DNA of 64,000 nt, taken from contig VXAU01002502.1 of assembly GCA_013399695.1 (NCBI GenBank), positions 905,574-969,573 of the forward strand, written 5' to 3'. This document shows, in pieces, positions 1-12,545 of this stretch. The notes below the pieces were generated by a model, which worked only from the letters and a program-made list of their open reading frames with translations, was not told the DNA's origin and made no database searches. The position numbers and the translations under genes are program-made. How positions within the stretch are numbered: the stretch's first letter is position 1; the number at the start of each line of letters is the position of its first letter. This DNA is from Formicarius rufipectus. Its lineage: Eukaryota; Chordata; Aves; Passeriformes; Formicariidae.

Positions 1-1996
1 TGAGCCTTTGATCTATGAAAAAAGATATTTTTGAGCTGAATCTGAAAAGATTCATGGTTTTCAGCCTGCTTTTCTTTGTTCAGCCCTGCTCTGTAGCCTA
101 GCAAAACCTGTATGTGCTAGACTTCTGACAGATTTGGCTGAAAAATGTTTCTTATACCAAACATTTCTAATATATTATCTTGGAGAGAAGCCTGACATAT
201 AAAACATTATCATGTTTTGTGATCTTCAGCACTATAAGATTTCTTTCTTAATATGATTTACTTGAAGAACATGTAAGATATAAAAGAAGGAATTAGCAGC
301 AATATTTTAGTTTGTTCATCCCTCATCCCATCACATGACAGCACTAGATTGTGAAGTGTTTTGCGATATAAGTCAGGAATAAATTGTCAATCACGTTTAT
401 TCCTGTGTGTTACAATCACTTTAGATCTGCTGTTTGCCTTTTTTTTTTTTTTTTCTCCGTCCCTAAAAAGAAGCTTGAGAAAAACTGAATATAGACCCTG
501 AAATGATCTAATATATTCAAATTCAAACTGCTCTTGGGCTACTATAAATCCCTTGGTTTGTATATTTGAAACACCCTTTTTACATAAAACAAACAAAAAA
601 CCCCACAAAACATCCTCAAAAAAACCAAACAGGATTATCACATTCTAATGACATCGAAGATATTCTAATTAGAAGGTTGTCTAGCATGCTAAAATATCCT
701 GAGTCTTAAAAAGTAAGACTGTGTGTGAAGAGATGTAGAGAAATAGCAAGTGTCCTAGCTGCTACAGAAAAGTTCCAAATCATCACCCTATATCAACATT
801 AATTCCTTGAAAAATTGAACCAAGAATAATTTCTTGGCATTTAAAATTACTTCATAGCCTTGATGGCTTCATCAGATGCAGGGCTGATAGTTTTCCAAAC
901 ATCAAAAGAGAGGTTCAGAAGACATATTTCAGGAGGTAAACTTTATGAGAATAAAGCTTATGCAGGGAAAAAGGACAATATAGAAGAGAAAAAAGAAAAC
1001 TACAGCTTCTGCAGCTGGGAGGAGGAGAGGGGAAATTTTAAATCCAGAAGTTTCAAAACAGATCACTGCCGGCAAAATGGATCTGAAAATGGATCAGAAA
1101 ACAGCAACAGAACAATGCAATGACTGAACCCTGTTGTTATAACTGTTGAATTTATAAGTTCTGTATAATAACCTTTAGAAATATGCCTTTGGGACTGAAT
1201 TGTGACACCCTGCAATAAGGAATAAGTTAGCCTGAAGGCACATTCCATCAGACAACTATCTACCACAACAGGCATAACTAGCTGGCCACATAATACATAG
1301 ATGTCCTTTCCTCAGCTGACACTAACTGTTGGCCTCAAATTTCCTCTGTTTCTCTTTCCTCCTGAACTGTAATCAACCCACGTTATTAGCTGCTTAGTAA
1401 TATATCCCTTTGTATTTGCTGCCCTTCCACAACTTTTCTTGAGCCTGTATTATTCACTTCCATTTTCCTCTCTCTCCTCCCCTGCCAGGTTATCAGACTA
1501 ACACTGTCCTTATAATTAAAGTATCTGCCCAGACATTTAACTTCAGTTAAGATTAGTGGCAAATTCTCAGGTTCTATTTGAACTTCAACATTGGTTTGTT
1601 TTGAAGAATTTTAAAGTCTTTAGATGAAAATAACTTTTAAAAAATAAAGAAAAGGAAGACAAAAGCTAATAAAGACTTAGGAAAGGATCATCATTAGCTT
1701 TATACTTAAAGATAAATAGGAGGAGTAGGAAAAATCTGAAGTGACAGAACATTATTTCAATGAAAGAATAATAAGAAGCAGCTTTCAAAATAGTACAGAA
1801 GCACTTGGAAACCTTTCAGCAATCTTTTTGAGCTTCAAGGAATGGCACAGATCACAGAATACAGACTGAGACAATACTAAAGGGAAAGCACAAAAGCAAG
1901 AATATGAACTATGAAAAAAACCAGATTTAAAAGTTGTATGTCTGTTATCATATTACTAGCTTAATTCTGCCACCTGTTTACATTTACAAGAGTGAG
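1..1996. other. Unique AT-rich non-coding DNA
   Basis: No gene is recognisable here. The stretch is AT-rich with a poly-T run near 437-454 and a short A/C-rich tract around 584-625. The longest open frames (under 90 codons) show no family motif and overlap each other on both strands, as chance frames do. A purine-rich patch spans about 940-1100. The stretch ends where the 3' tail of a reverse-strand CR1 begins. Confidence 0.6.
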
Positions 1997-2808
1997 CCCA
2001 GAACCACAGAATGGGGCAGGTTGGAAGGGACCACAGTGAGTCAACTAGTCCAACCTCCCTGCTCAAGCAGGGTCACCCCAGAGCACACAGCACAGGATTG
2101 TGACCAGGCAGTTCCTGAGTATCTTCAGTGAGAGGGAGACTCCATAATCCCTCTGAGCAATCTGCTCCAGCACTTGGTCACCTCACAGTCAAAATGTTCT
2201 TCCACATGTTGAGGAGGAACTTCCTGTGTATTGATTTCTGCCCCTTGCTTCTTGTTCTATTGCTTGACAACACTGAGCAGAGCCTGGTCCACGTTCCTGA
2301 CACTCTCCCTTCAGATACTGATGGACATTGATGAGGTCCTTTCTCAGGCATCTCTTCTCAATGCTGAAAAGGCTCAGCTCACTCAGCTTTTCGTAGTTAG
2401 AGGAACACTTCACTCCCTTAATCATCTTTGTTGCCCTTCACAAGAGGGCATACTCCAGGAGCTCCATGTCTCTCTTATCCTGAGAAGCCCCAAACTGGGC
2501 ACATCACTTCAGATGTGGCCTCCTAGAGCTGAGTAGAAGGGCAGGATGTCCCCTCCCTGACCTGCTGGTAGTGTTATTTCCTTATGCACCCAGGATAACT
2601 GTTTTTGCCACAGGGGAACGCTGCTGGCTCGTGGACAGCCTGTTGTTCACCAGGACTGCCAGGTCTTTCTCCATAGAGCTGCTTTCCAGCAGAGGAGCCC
2701 TCAGCCTGTGCTGGTGCCTGGGGTCAGTTCTTCCCCAGGTGCAGTGCCCTGTTGAATCTTTAATGAATTTCAGATGATTCTTCTCTGCCCCTTTCCCTGT
2801 CTGCAGAT
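1997..2808 (-). mobile_element. CR1 LINE fragment, 5'-truncated, reverse orientation
   Basis: CR1 is the main avian non-LTR retrotransposon. It has no poly-A tail and ends in short octamer repeats. Read on the minus strand, this piece runs from an interior segment near 2808 to the 3' tail near 1997. Visible landmarks are the segment about 100 bases in that reads as a drug-free CR1 landmark on the minus strand (AAAGACCTGGCAGTCCTGG near 2650-2680), a later stretch on fragments ending 'ACATCTGAAGTGATGTG' near 2500-2520, 'GATGATTAAGGGAGTG' near 2420, 'CAGTATCTGAAGGGAG' near 2310, 'GGTCCCTTCCAACCTG' near 2020, and a degenerate ATTCTGTG/GTTCTGGG tail. About 0.8 kb remains of an element several kb long when complete. 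Short open frames on both strands here are decayed transposon sequence, not host genes. The change in similarity near 2580 could mean two abutting copies rather than one. Confidence 0.9.
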
Positions 2809-2906
2809 AACTGCAGGAAAGAAAAGGATTAAAATCTTCAACTTACCTCTCCATGTTCCTATTGCCACTCTAACCTCACTCGCTAATCAAGTATGTATAC
2901 ATGAAT

Positions 2907-2949
2907 AATTATTTCAGCTGAAATCCCATATATTGCAGCTGAAATTATT
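2907..2949. repeat. Inverted repeat containing a 14-bp palindrome
   Basis: ATTTCAGCTGAAAT at 2911-2924 is a perfect 14-bp palindrome. The left arm AATTATTTCAGCTG (2907-2920) pairs with CAGCTGAAATTATT (2936-2949) with one mismatch, leaving a 15-base loop. CAGCTG is an E-box core and appears twice. No function is implied by the sequence alone. Confidence 0.75.
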
Positions 2950-3494
2950 GAAAGACTATAAAAATGTCATTGCTTGACTGAAACAAACTTCAATTGCATC
3001 AAATGTAACTCCAAAGTTCTGGGCTTTAAGTGAAGAGAAAGACAATGAAAAAGAAAAACCTTTTGATTGAAATTCTGCAGCAATAGCTCAGACCTTCCTA
3101 CAGAAAAGTCATACTGCAGGAAATCACTGCACGAATCATTCAGTCCTGTATATTGTGGGAAAAGTCATGCAGCACACCACAAGCTGCCAGAGGGACAGCA
3201 GAGGGCAAGTTGCAATCATCTTCCTTCCCTGGAGCCTTCAGTGGAGGGAACTGGAGGGTTAAGCTACAAACCTTAGGTAAACTTGGGTAAAGCCTTTCTA
3301 GCTTTTAACACACTAGTCAGGAAGAAACCGAGAAATTAAACAACTCTGTTTTGGAGTGGTCCTATGCTGGCAAAACTAACTTAAGATACCTCAGTGCCAA
3401 ACCTTCAGAAGCTCATGGGTTTCATTACATCGTAGAACCCCAGCAGCTCCAGAACTACCAAAATGGAACTGGTAAGTACCAGCGCGTGGCTTTT

Positions 3495-3495
3495 N
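3495..3495. other. Single ambiguous base (N)
   Basis: One undetermined base, probably a consensus ambiguity. It falls inside a chance open frame and affects no recognised feature. Confidence 0.95.
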
Positions 3496-3519
3496 CTGCA
3501 ATGCACCTAATTGTTTTGG

Positions 3520-3546
3520 TTATATATATAAATATATATATATATG
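3520..3546. repeat. TA-rich microsatellite
   Basis: Interrupted TA dinucleotide repeat with one AAT interruption, set in AT-rich DNA. Likely variable in length. Confidence 0.8.
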
Positions 3547-6500
3547 TATTTAGTATAAAAATGTACTAGTTCAGGACATTGGTTTTCTATATTTCCACTG
3601 TACAATGTGGGAACAAAAATCACCATTTACTGTTTCAGAGAGATATACGAGAAAATTATTCAAGAGAAATAATAAGAAAATCTCACAGAAAAACTCATCT
3701 TAAATGTAGGAATTGACCCAAGTGTTAGAGAGATAAATAGAGATGGCAGATGAAATAGAACTCTGTGTCAATTATTTGAGTAACCTTCTAAAACACTGGG
3801 GCTTGGCTATAGGAAATGATGAAGCAAATGCCTCCCAGCACCATCAAAAACTTGCATGAATTCAATGTCTGTCTTATCACAAGATCTAGAGGAAAAGGAG
3901 AGTTATGTGTAAGTTTTAAAGAGCTCATCGGGCCACATACACCATCTCATGATATTACATACTGCATTAAAAGAAAAAGCTTATATTGTAAAGATTAATA
4001 AAAACTCCGGAGGTTCTGCTGTGCCTTAAAATATTTGTAAAAATCTCGTATGTATCTGAATGGATGGAGTTCAAGTGTGACTTATTCCATTCCCTCTGCA
4101 GTTTAGCCACAATGGAGTCAGCTGCAGTGGGCAACAAGTGTTCAACATGCTGCTTTATCAGAGGCTTGTCATGGGAAATAACTTAAAGTAATTCATTTAA
4201 TAAGATTGCCATGATAGCCGCTAACATTTCAACAGGAAGGTTGCTCTGTGGACTAATTAAAACTAAAGCTTTTGAGACCTTTGTGCTCTTCTACTCCCCA
4301 CCCCATGGGCCTTCAAAATATGAGACATGAAGAGTCTTTCTAAGGTTGTTTACTAAAGGTAATTTGATAGAGTTTTGAGCTCTACTAATGAGCTCCTGTG
4401 TCTTGCATATTAAATATTATGACAGAATAACTCTGGGAATACTGAGTCCTTGGTCGTTGGACCACATAAAGAACTCATAAAGGTCCCAATCTATACTCCA
4501 TCTACACTTTGTGACTTAGTAAGTATGTATTTCAACCCTTTTTTACCTGTTTATATTACTGATCTCTATGGACAGGGCAGTGAGGCAATTTTTTTTTAAT
4601 ATGTAAGCTGTGTTGTTTTTAATAAGTGTATTTTACTACAGATACATTACAGAAAATGTCTCATAAAATTTAAGTGTGAAGTTTATTTGGATTTTTACTT
4701 TTATTTGTACTAACAAGGTCAAAGAGGAAAAAAAAATAAATTATATCTAAGCTTAAAACTGAGCAGTTTGCTGTGATACTCATGAACAGTTTTCAAGCCA
4801 AAAGACAATGTTCCAAATTTCTCATATGGTAGGTTTCCCTCACTGGACTGAAATGAAAAAACACATTCTGATCTTATCTGACCCCACATGCTCCAAATAC
4901 CTCACCCTTATTCGAGTCTGGTGGCATAAACTTCCCATATCAACAATTGTTTCTTGCTTCAGATGAGATAATTTTTCCTCATTTAAACATGGGAGGGGGA
5001 GAGTAGGAGAAGAATATAGTTTTTGAGTTTTACCTGTCATAATTGGAATAACATTCTGACTCAAAAAGCCCTAAGCTTTTGCTTAGAAACACAATACCAT
5101 TTCAATAACAATCACTTACTTATTTTCTGCCAAAGAAATAATAATAAAAAGCAATCATGAAGTTCTGTCTTTTCTTATGATTGCCTGAAAAGGAGGAATA
5201 TCTGTAATAGAACATCTAAATAATACGGTATTTACATTCTGTGTTGTTTTTCTTTTCTCTATATAAATACATTCCACAGCTAGTTAATATTTAATAATTT
5301 GAAAATTGAATCTGTCAGAATATGAACTGTTTTACTGAAAACTGTTTCATTGAACTCTTGCTGAAATAATTCTTGTAGCAGTCTATTTAGAAGAGAACTT
5401 CAGGATTAGAGGCACTTTATGTGCATGAAAAATGCCTCCAACTCCAAGATTTTATTGTCTACTAGAAAGTCAGACAGATACAACTACTTTTTCCTATCTT
5501 TAAAGTTAAATTAGATGGAAAAAATGAAGAAGGAAAAAAGTACCTTGCCTCTAAAATAAAAGATCTCCCATTTGTTCTTTCCCTAAAATATGTCTTGTGA
5601 AAACCAATTTTAAAGGGTACTATTCCTCTTCAAACAGAATTACGATTTTTTTTTCATCATAATATTTTAGGCAACTGAAGTTCCTAAGAAATGTTCTTTC
5701 TTGTCAACCATTATAATCAGACTGAGAGATTTTTTAAGAAATCTCCAGTTTTCTCCCACCTTTTGTGTTAAAATTCCACATCCTTTTTTATAAATAGGAA
5801 ATGTAGAAGTGAAAAGCAAGAGCCGGTTTTGGCCAAAATTAGAGGGTCAAAAAATGGCAAGTGTCAAGTAAGTTCATTTCTGATGTGAGTTTTGATGTGT
5901 TCTATTACTTCTACAGGCTTTTTCCTCCAATTAAAAAAGCCCTAATCCCTATTAACACATATTTCAAACAATTATCAAATTGCATATTACAGATCCACCT
6001 AAATATTTATTTTGATGTGAAGATTTATTACACAGACCAGTTAACTGTAGAAGTTATTTTTTCATTTCAAATCACTAGCAATCAAGCAAAAGCAAATAAG
6101 GGATTTGTAGAAAGAACAGGAAAACCTTTTCACGAGATTGTTCAAGGTATTTTTGATTTTCCAGCAACTTTGTTTCTGGGGGTTCAACAGGATGCACCTG
6201 TTGGTTTGCTGAAATACTCCCACTGAGAAACCTTTAGGTACCACAAGCCCCAATTCTTCACAGGGCACGATTTTTGTGCAGTGCTCGAGTCAGTTTTACT
6301 GCAGCTTCTCAAGATCACAACGGCTGTGCCCTGTTATCACCACTGACTGAATAATGAATGTTTTATACCACAACACCTTGAGCTACCATTTTCTACACCT
6401 ACCTCTAAAGTTCATTGAGTGCAGAAGTCACAGACCACGGGTGGAACTGACAGGTGCAGCCCACTGCCCATCACACCGTGGTGATAACATTGTGTCCTTC

Positions 6501-6734
6501 AGGGACTGACTGATGGACAGTTGAAGAAATGGTCATGGACTAACTACTACTTTTGTAAAAAATTTATCTGAAAATGGGTTTTGTAATCTAGTTTACTGTT
6601 TACTCAAAAACTGTAATGTGTTTTAATATGGGATTAGGAGAAAGGTGTTTGCCTGGTCAACCTTAGAAAAAAATGTTCTGTATATAGGTTTCATGAAGAA
6701 GGAGCACAACTAAAGAAATCAAGCAAACACAAAT

Positions 6735-6990
6735 AAAAAAACAATACCTCAAACCCTCTCCCAAAAATTCACCCCACCCAAAACTCCCCCCCAAAAAAAA
6801 CCAAAAAACCAAAAAACCAACAACCAAAAAAGCAAACAAAAAAGCAAACAAAAAAGCAAACAAAAAAGCAAACAAAAAAGCAAACAAAAAAGCAAACAAA
6901 AAACCACAAAAAAAGAAACAAAAAACCAAACAAAAAGACAAACAAAAAACCCTATAGCAAACAAACAAATAAACAAAAACCTCACACAAA
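6735..6990. repeat. A/C-rich low-complexity tract
   Basis: About 250 bases almost free of T, made of A runs separated by C, CC or GC. It encloses the 12-bp minisatellite at 6826-6903. On the minus strand it reads as T/G-rich and gives two overlapping phenylalanine/leucine-rich open frames (6663-6989 and 6749-7039). Those frames come from the repeat periodicity and are not proteins. Confidence 0.9.
6826..6903. repeat. 12-bp minisatellite, unit AAAAAAGCAAAC, about 6 copies
   Basis: GCAAAC recurs at 6832, 6844, 6856, 6868, 6880 and 6892, exactly every 12 bases, with six A between copies. The copies are identical, which suggests recent slippage or unequal exchange. Because 12 is a multiple of 3, the minus strand reads as a four-residue repeat, explaining the phenylalanine-rich chance frame across it. 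Confidence 0.95.
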
Positions 6991-8984
6991 ACAAAACTAT
7001 CAAAAATCCCCAGGAAACCAGAAGCAAAAGCAAGGACATATAAATCCCTTACACCAGGGATAATTCATAAGTACTTATGCTTAACTCCTTAGAAGTACAT
7101 TCACTGTATTTATTATGTCAATATTTTGAAAAAAAGGCAATGAAGGAAAAGCAACAGCTTTACTGCAGACTTGACTCTCATTGTCAGAAAGTAAACAGCA
7201 GGTAGTTTACTAATGTGTGTTCTGGGATGAAATATATACTGTATGGAAAATTTCCAGAGGAAAAAATATAACTTCTTGTGACTACGTATGATTCCTAAAG
7301 TTCAGAAGTAATTTATTTGTCATCCAGGACATCAAATACCTCTGATTTTACACCCTTTATTAATAAGAACTATTCTGGGATACCAAATCATAAAGCAGAA
7401 TCTGGCTCATAATTAGTTAACAGAATCCCAGAAATTGACAACATTTAAACTAACCCACCCTCCAGGAAATGCTTGGTTGAAACAATATAGCTTTAAGTGT
7501 CTATAACATCTGAACAATAAAGAGGGGGAAAAAAAGGCTATTTCAGTAAAGAATATTAGAAAGCGATCACATTGTCCCTACCAGAAATCCCACATTCCTC
7601 TTTACACACACAAATTCTGTTTATTTACCTACTGACCAAGACCCATCTGCTCACACCTCCTGCTTCCTCCGCCCCTCTTTTATTTTTTTTTCCCCTAAAA
7701 CAAAACCTTTTTTCCTCCAACCTTTTGAGACTAGTTCTCTATAATTCACAAGAATAAGAGTTGCAGAAAGCGTGCTATTTATTTCACAACTGACAAAGGA
7801 TGAGCAATAGGCACTCATAAATGATGTGACCCAGTTCTTGGATAACATTCAATTGAGTCCATTCTGGAGACAATAAAAGTTCAGGGTCTGGCACAAGCAG
7901 ACACATGGTCCAGCTGTATGTGGCAGCTAACTCTCCTAATCTTGTTTCAGAAATCTTTATTGCCTCAAGCATTATGATCTGTTTAGCTTCAACCAGAAAG
8001 TCTAGTTCCTATAATTTTTCTCTTTTGCAGCAGTAGTGAGGAACTCATGCAACCCCTGAATGACACTGATGGTTGTTCACCAAAAAGGGAAATAAACTCA
8101 AGGAAACTTGACTCTTTTCTAAAGTTTAAATTCTGTCTTAATAAAGGCCTGCTTCTCTCTGCTACACATCTAGAGTATAATCTAAAGAAGCTGTGTTTCT
8201 TCATAGTGTAAAGGTGAAAAAATGATGAATTATTTTCTCCATTCACAGGGAAAATTGCTAGGATAATTCCTATAGTATTTGGGAAGGGTGTGTGTGTATC
8301 TTCTATGCCATTCTCCACTTTAGTGGGCTTCAGCAGGAGTATCTCTGTTAAGCTGAGAAGTAGTTGATAGTTATCCAGACAGATGCAGCTGAATTTCTAA
8401 ATTCTTCTGTGTCTGCCGCATAAAAATAAGGGTCTCAGTGTAACATTTATTAATAATGATATGTCCTTCAAGTTACATAGAATATTAATTTGCTTGAACA
8501 CTCCTAGTTCAATCAGTAGAAGAAAGCCACAGGAAACAAAAAGGCATGAAGAATGTGATCTTGATAAACTAGAAATCTATTAATTAAGACATTTTAGGTT
8601 ATTTTCTTATAGTTTCCTCTATTATCTCTTGTAAAGCCACTTTAACCATGACAAAAATGTATGCATATGTATTTTCATTAATATTCTAGCAAGTAAAAAA
8701 TAAAAATCACAGATATATCCTAAAAGCCAGAGTTTATATGAATATTGAGGAAAGTATAATCTACAAGTGCTTTTCAAATATCAGATTATAAGCATATTCG
8801 TTGAAGACCTGATTTTAGAATACATAATGCAACCAGACAGGAGACAGTCAGGTGCTGTATGCTCATTAATAGCCCATGCAAAGCAAATTACAAAGCTCCA
8901 GTCAGGAATCATTCATAGAAACTGAGAAGTTGAAGCATATTCATAAAACACTTGTCAAATCACTCCAAAGTAAGCACATTCAAT
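6991..8984. other. Unique AT-rich non-coding DNA
   Basis: No gene is recognisable. A CT-rich patch lies at about 7640-7725. The longest frame (7989-8318, minus, 109 codons) resembles no family I know. Near 8860-8900 there is a cluster of homeodomain-, POU- and SOX-like words with no repeat character; it is described among the findings. Confidence 0.55.
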
Positions 8985-9120
8985 AAACACTCCCACCCCC
9001 CAAAAAAAACCNNNNNNNNNNNNNNNNNNNNNNNNNNNNNNNNNNNNNNNNNNNNNNNNNNNNNNNNNCCACCCCCCCCCCCAAAAAAAAAAAAAAAAAC
9101 ACCAAAACTAAAACACAACC
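8985..9120. repeat. C/A homopolymer-rich tract containing an assembly gap
   Basis: C runs and A runs flank the gap on both sides. To the right are eleven or more consecutive C with one interruption, then about 17 A, then further A/C-rich sequence. The minus strand carries long G runs, which can form G-quadruplexes and often cause sequencing drop-out. Confidence 0.9.
9012..9068. other. Assembly gap (57 N)
   Basis: A run of undetermined bases inside the C/A tract. The true length of the missing sequence is unknown. Confidence 0.98.
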
Positions 9121-9728
9121 CAAAGCCTATTCCAAAAACAAGGAGGGGTGTACATGAACAAAACTCATCCAAGCTGGAAATCATATTTTTGCTTTTAACG
9201 TAATTAAGATGATTCTAATTTGTGTACTTTGAAGACTATTTCTGCAACTGTAGCATGCAGAATTTCCTAAGTAGACCTTAAGTAATTCACAGCTTTGTCT
9301 TGTGTTTAATAGTCAGTCCATACATTTGCATTGTTGATTTATTTGGCTATAAGAATTTCTTAAGTAGGGGTCTAATTGTTACTGTTCACTTCAAGCTATG
9401 CTTATAAGCAACTGAACCCTGTGAAGATGTCAAAAGAAGAAAAATCTTACAAGCTCCTTTTCTGTTTAGTGAAGCGTAAGCACTGCAAATATTAAACAGA
9501 CTGTGCATCTTAAGTATATTATGAATAAAGATTCAAAATACTGAAAAGAAAACCAGACAAACCAGCACAATGGCTTTGAATACAATATAAGGGCTTGTTT
9601 GTTTGTTTTCTCCAGATACACTAATATATTTAAATCAAACTGGGGAAAATACAAGTCATTGAGAAATTCTTAAATAGGAGAAAGAAGTAAATCTCAGACA
9701 CAGTTTAAGATGTCTTTTGTTTATATTA

Positions 9729-9752
9729 TTATTCTACATGATAGTAGAATAA
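9729..9752. repeat. Perfect hairpin, 9-bp arms
   Basis: TTATTCTAC (9729-9737) and GTAGAATAA (9744-9752) are exact reverse complements around a 6-base loop. The arms are AT-rich and there is no T-run or other RNA-gene context, so this is only an inverted repeat. Confidence 0.8.
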
Positions 9753-12469
9753 CTTACAGGTAGTTTTATAAGTCATTCTTTGAACAAACAAATCATAAGA
9801 CATTGTCAAATCAGCAACAGTAGAAGAAATAATGATTGGCAATAAAACACCAAACTCAATTATAAAGTATATATATATTCCAGAGAAGAACTCAGAAGGG
9901 GAAAAACAGAGCTTTCACTAGAAATCCTTGACATCATGATATCAAGACTAGAAATTACAAGTGGTGACATCTTCTGTAGAGGTTTTCTGTGGCATTAATT
10001 TATACAAAACTGAAGTTGAAAATGAAAATAAATTTTAAAATTTCAAATTAGAATGCCAGGTGCAGCAAGTCTCCGATAGAGTCTGCGATTTTAATGTATT
10101 AAAAGTAGCCATAGCTTTAAGCTCCTCTGACCCTTTTTGATTTGAAGTTTCTTTCATTACAGCTATTATATCACCTGGGTTGGAAAATGCTCTTGTATAG
10201 GCAGTGGGCAGAATGCAGATGATGTAATTCATGATTATGTAGATGGAAGTTGTAATTGCTGACTTTTAAAAATAGCACTAGCTAATTCCCCCATGACCTG
10301 TTTGAGCCAGTGGAAGCTGCTGAAAGAGATATCTTCATAGTTAGAGTAATTAGGAAGCTTAGGGATAGGAATTTCTCTGGAGGGTTGTCTTAATTTTATA
10401 TTCTGCTATTTACACTGCAAGTTTTAATCCAACTAATAATTCCTTTTTTTATGCATCATGACATATTAGCTATTGGATATGAGGAGAGAGACAGAGAGAG
10501 GTAAAATACCAAAAGCTAGTGGACTGGAAAACATGGATCTCCAGCACACAGAGAGATTAAACTATTACAATCCAAACAGAGAGTTTTAGTGAGTTATTTC
10601 CACAACTCCCAGCTTGGCATCAAACTCAGTCAACAAATAAACTAGTTGATAAAATATTGTATTTTCCAGTGTCCTCTATAAACTAAGAGTACTCTGCCAT
10701 GAGGAAAGGAAAGCAGTCACTGCTAAAAATGTAATAGCAAGGAAATGAACAAAAGCCCCATCTTCAGGAACAAAAAATCCCAAACCCAACAAAACAAAAA
10801 ACCCCCTATTATTCCAATTCCCTTTCTAGAGATATTTTCTACTGATATTCAACTTCAGTTATGTTGCTATCTGTATAGTAGATTCATCCTCAATTTGTAT
10901 TTCTTTGTGAAGTAGCCAGTAATGACTGAGTCAAAGTGAATTAAAGGAATGTGAACCTTTCTTAGATGAATTTAGGAGGATATAATCCTAATTACGAATT
11001 AAACCTATGCTGGAGGTAACCTGTAGCAGTGAAATCAAAGTAGATGGGCTGAGTCCTGATTTATTCCACACTCTTTCAAAAGAACCACTTCTTTCCACAA
11101 GAAATACCTTTCTAAATGAGAGTTTCATGATCTTTTTATGAAGATAGAGCATGAGGTAATTTTTAAAGTTCAGAGCAAAGTAATTTTTGGGTCATCAAAT
11201 TCAGCCCTTTGTTATGATGACGATCACATCATAAACCTTCACTGAAGGCCCTATGGTCAGTGAAATGTTGAGGACATTTTGTGGAGGGCTTTTTGTGTCT
11301 GTTTGTTTATAGAGTTTTGTTGTTTGGGATATTTTTAATTTTTATTTTACTTCAAGGACCTTTCTATTCCAGGTTCGGAAACAATTTTCACAAAGTCATT
11401 TGTGATAATTTGAAAATCAGTAGTTTCCTATCTTAAAGCTGGATTTGCTACGAAATTATTCATACTTCTCTAATGCTAACATAATCCCTTGTCTCCCAGT
11501 GTTACCAGTATTTTCTTGCTCAGGCTATTCTAATAGATGAACTCATATCCAGAAAGACACGTTTCAAGCTTTGATGCAATGTCTAGAGGTTCAACAGACT
11601 CCCATTCAGCTGCCAAATTGTGTAGGTAGGTGGGGACAACCTTAATAGGAAGGGTGCCAAGGAGTACGTGGAAAAACAAAATGTCCAGTTGTCTCAAACA
11701 TATGGGTAAACATGCCCCTACAAAAAAATAGCCACAGAAATAAGGAAATAACCTGAAGTTAAGGATCATGTGAATAAAATCCAATCATATACAAAAACAT
11801 CCTCTCAGCAATTAGGTGGAGCTTCTTATCAGTACCTCTTGTCAAAATTTCCTTTTATCCTTGTAGCACAAACAGGATTCCATAGATGTTTATGAGCTAA
11901 ATCTAAACCCTAAACAAACATAGAAAAATAAAGGTTGTTTATTGTTTCCAGAGAATCATGTTGACTCAGGCTCCAGTGGTGGCAAATGCAAAATGTACTG
12001 CTCACATTTCAAATTTACCTTGATGCAGCTGTCTAGAATACATCAGAAATTACAGTGCAGATAATTTTGACCATCATATTATTTGTTGCATTGTTGTCCT
12101 TCACAATAACTCAAGGTCTTCCTTCAGAGTGCAGTGAAAAATAGTCAAGAGCGTTGCTAATAACCTCAGAATTTTTTACTACTTTATACTGCCTTTTTTA
12201 CTTCCTTGTACTCTCACACCATCAAACACAAAACTCCCTTTGCCCAGTAAACAAAGAGGAACAAAACAAGCTAGTCCACAAAATATTTGTTACAACAGTT
12301 TCCTTTAGAAAGGGAAGGCATACAGTTGCATATACCCACCATCAGTCAACACTCAGGGCCATCTACTGTAATCGTATTATGTTATTTCTAATTATCAAGA
12401 GACAGCTACAAGAATTAAAACTAACAAATCATTTTTCATCTCTATCTGCTTGTCTACACTGTGCACAGC

Positions 12470-12545
12470 CACCAAAAAAAAAAAAATTGGGAAAAAAAAA
12501 ATCAAAACAAACAAAAACCCCCAAAACAAAACCAGAAACAAACCT
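12470..12545. repeat. A/C-rich low-complexity tract
   Basis: Runs of A with CC and CAAA interruptions, the same composition class as the tracts at 6.8, 37, 38.3, 43.2, 48.7 and 57.2 kb. It creates opposing chance frames on the two strands. Confidence 0.85.

Larger units (their letters stand above)
2809..6730. other. Unique AT-rich non-coding DNA
   Basis: No gene is recognisable. The region holds a small inverted repeat at 2907-2949, a single ambiguous base at 3495, a TA-rich microsatellite at about 3520-3546, and short poly-A and poly-T runs. Around 4100-4290 there is a stretch of mixed composition without repeats that could be a conserved non-coding element, but conservation cannot be judged from one sequence. 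The longest open frame (5861-6226, plus, 121 codons) does not start at ATG, has no recognisable domain and overlaps a minus-strand frame. Confidence 0.55.

Noticed and set aside
2128..2777. Several frames within 2.1-2.8 kb
   Set aside because: They lie inside a CR1 fragment and run on both strands; they are decayed transposon sequence.
6826..6903. Regularly spaced repeats considered as a CRISPR array
   Set aside because: Units are 12 bp in direct tandem with no unique spacers, and the genome is a vertebrate's.
6663..7039. Phenylalanine/leucine-rich minus-strand frames resembling a membrane protein
   Set aside because: The hydrophobic periodicity comes directly from the 12-bp minisatellite and the surrounding A/C tract.
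9729..9752. Hairpin considered as a terminator or microRNA precursor
   Set aside because: Arms are only 9 bp, far shorter than a microRNA precursor, and there is no transcript context.
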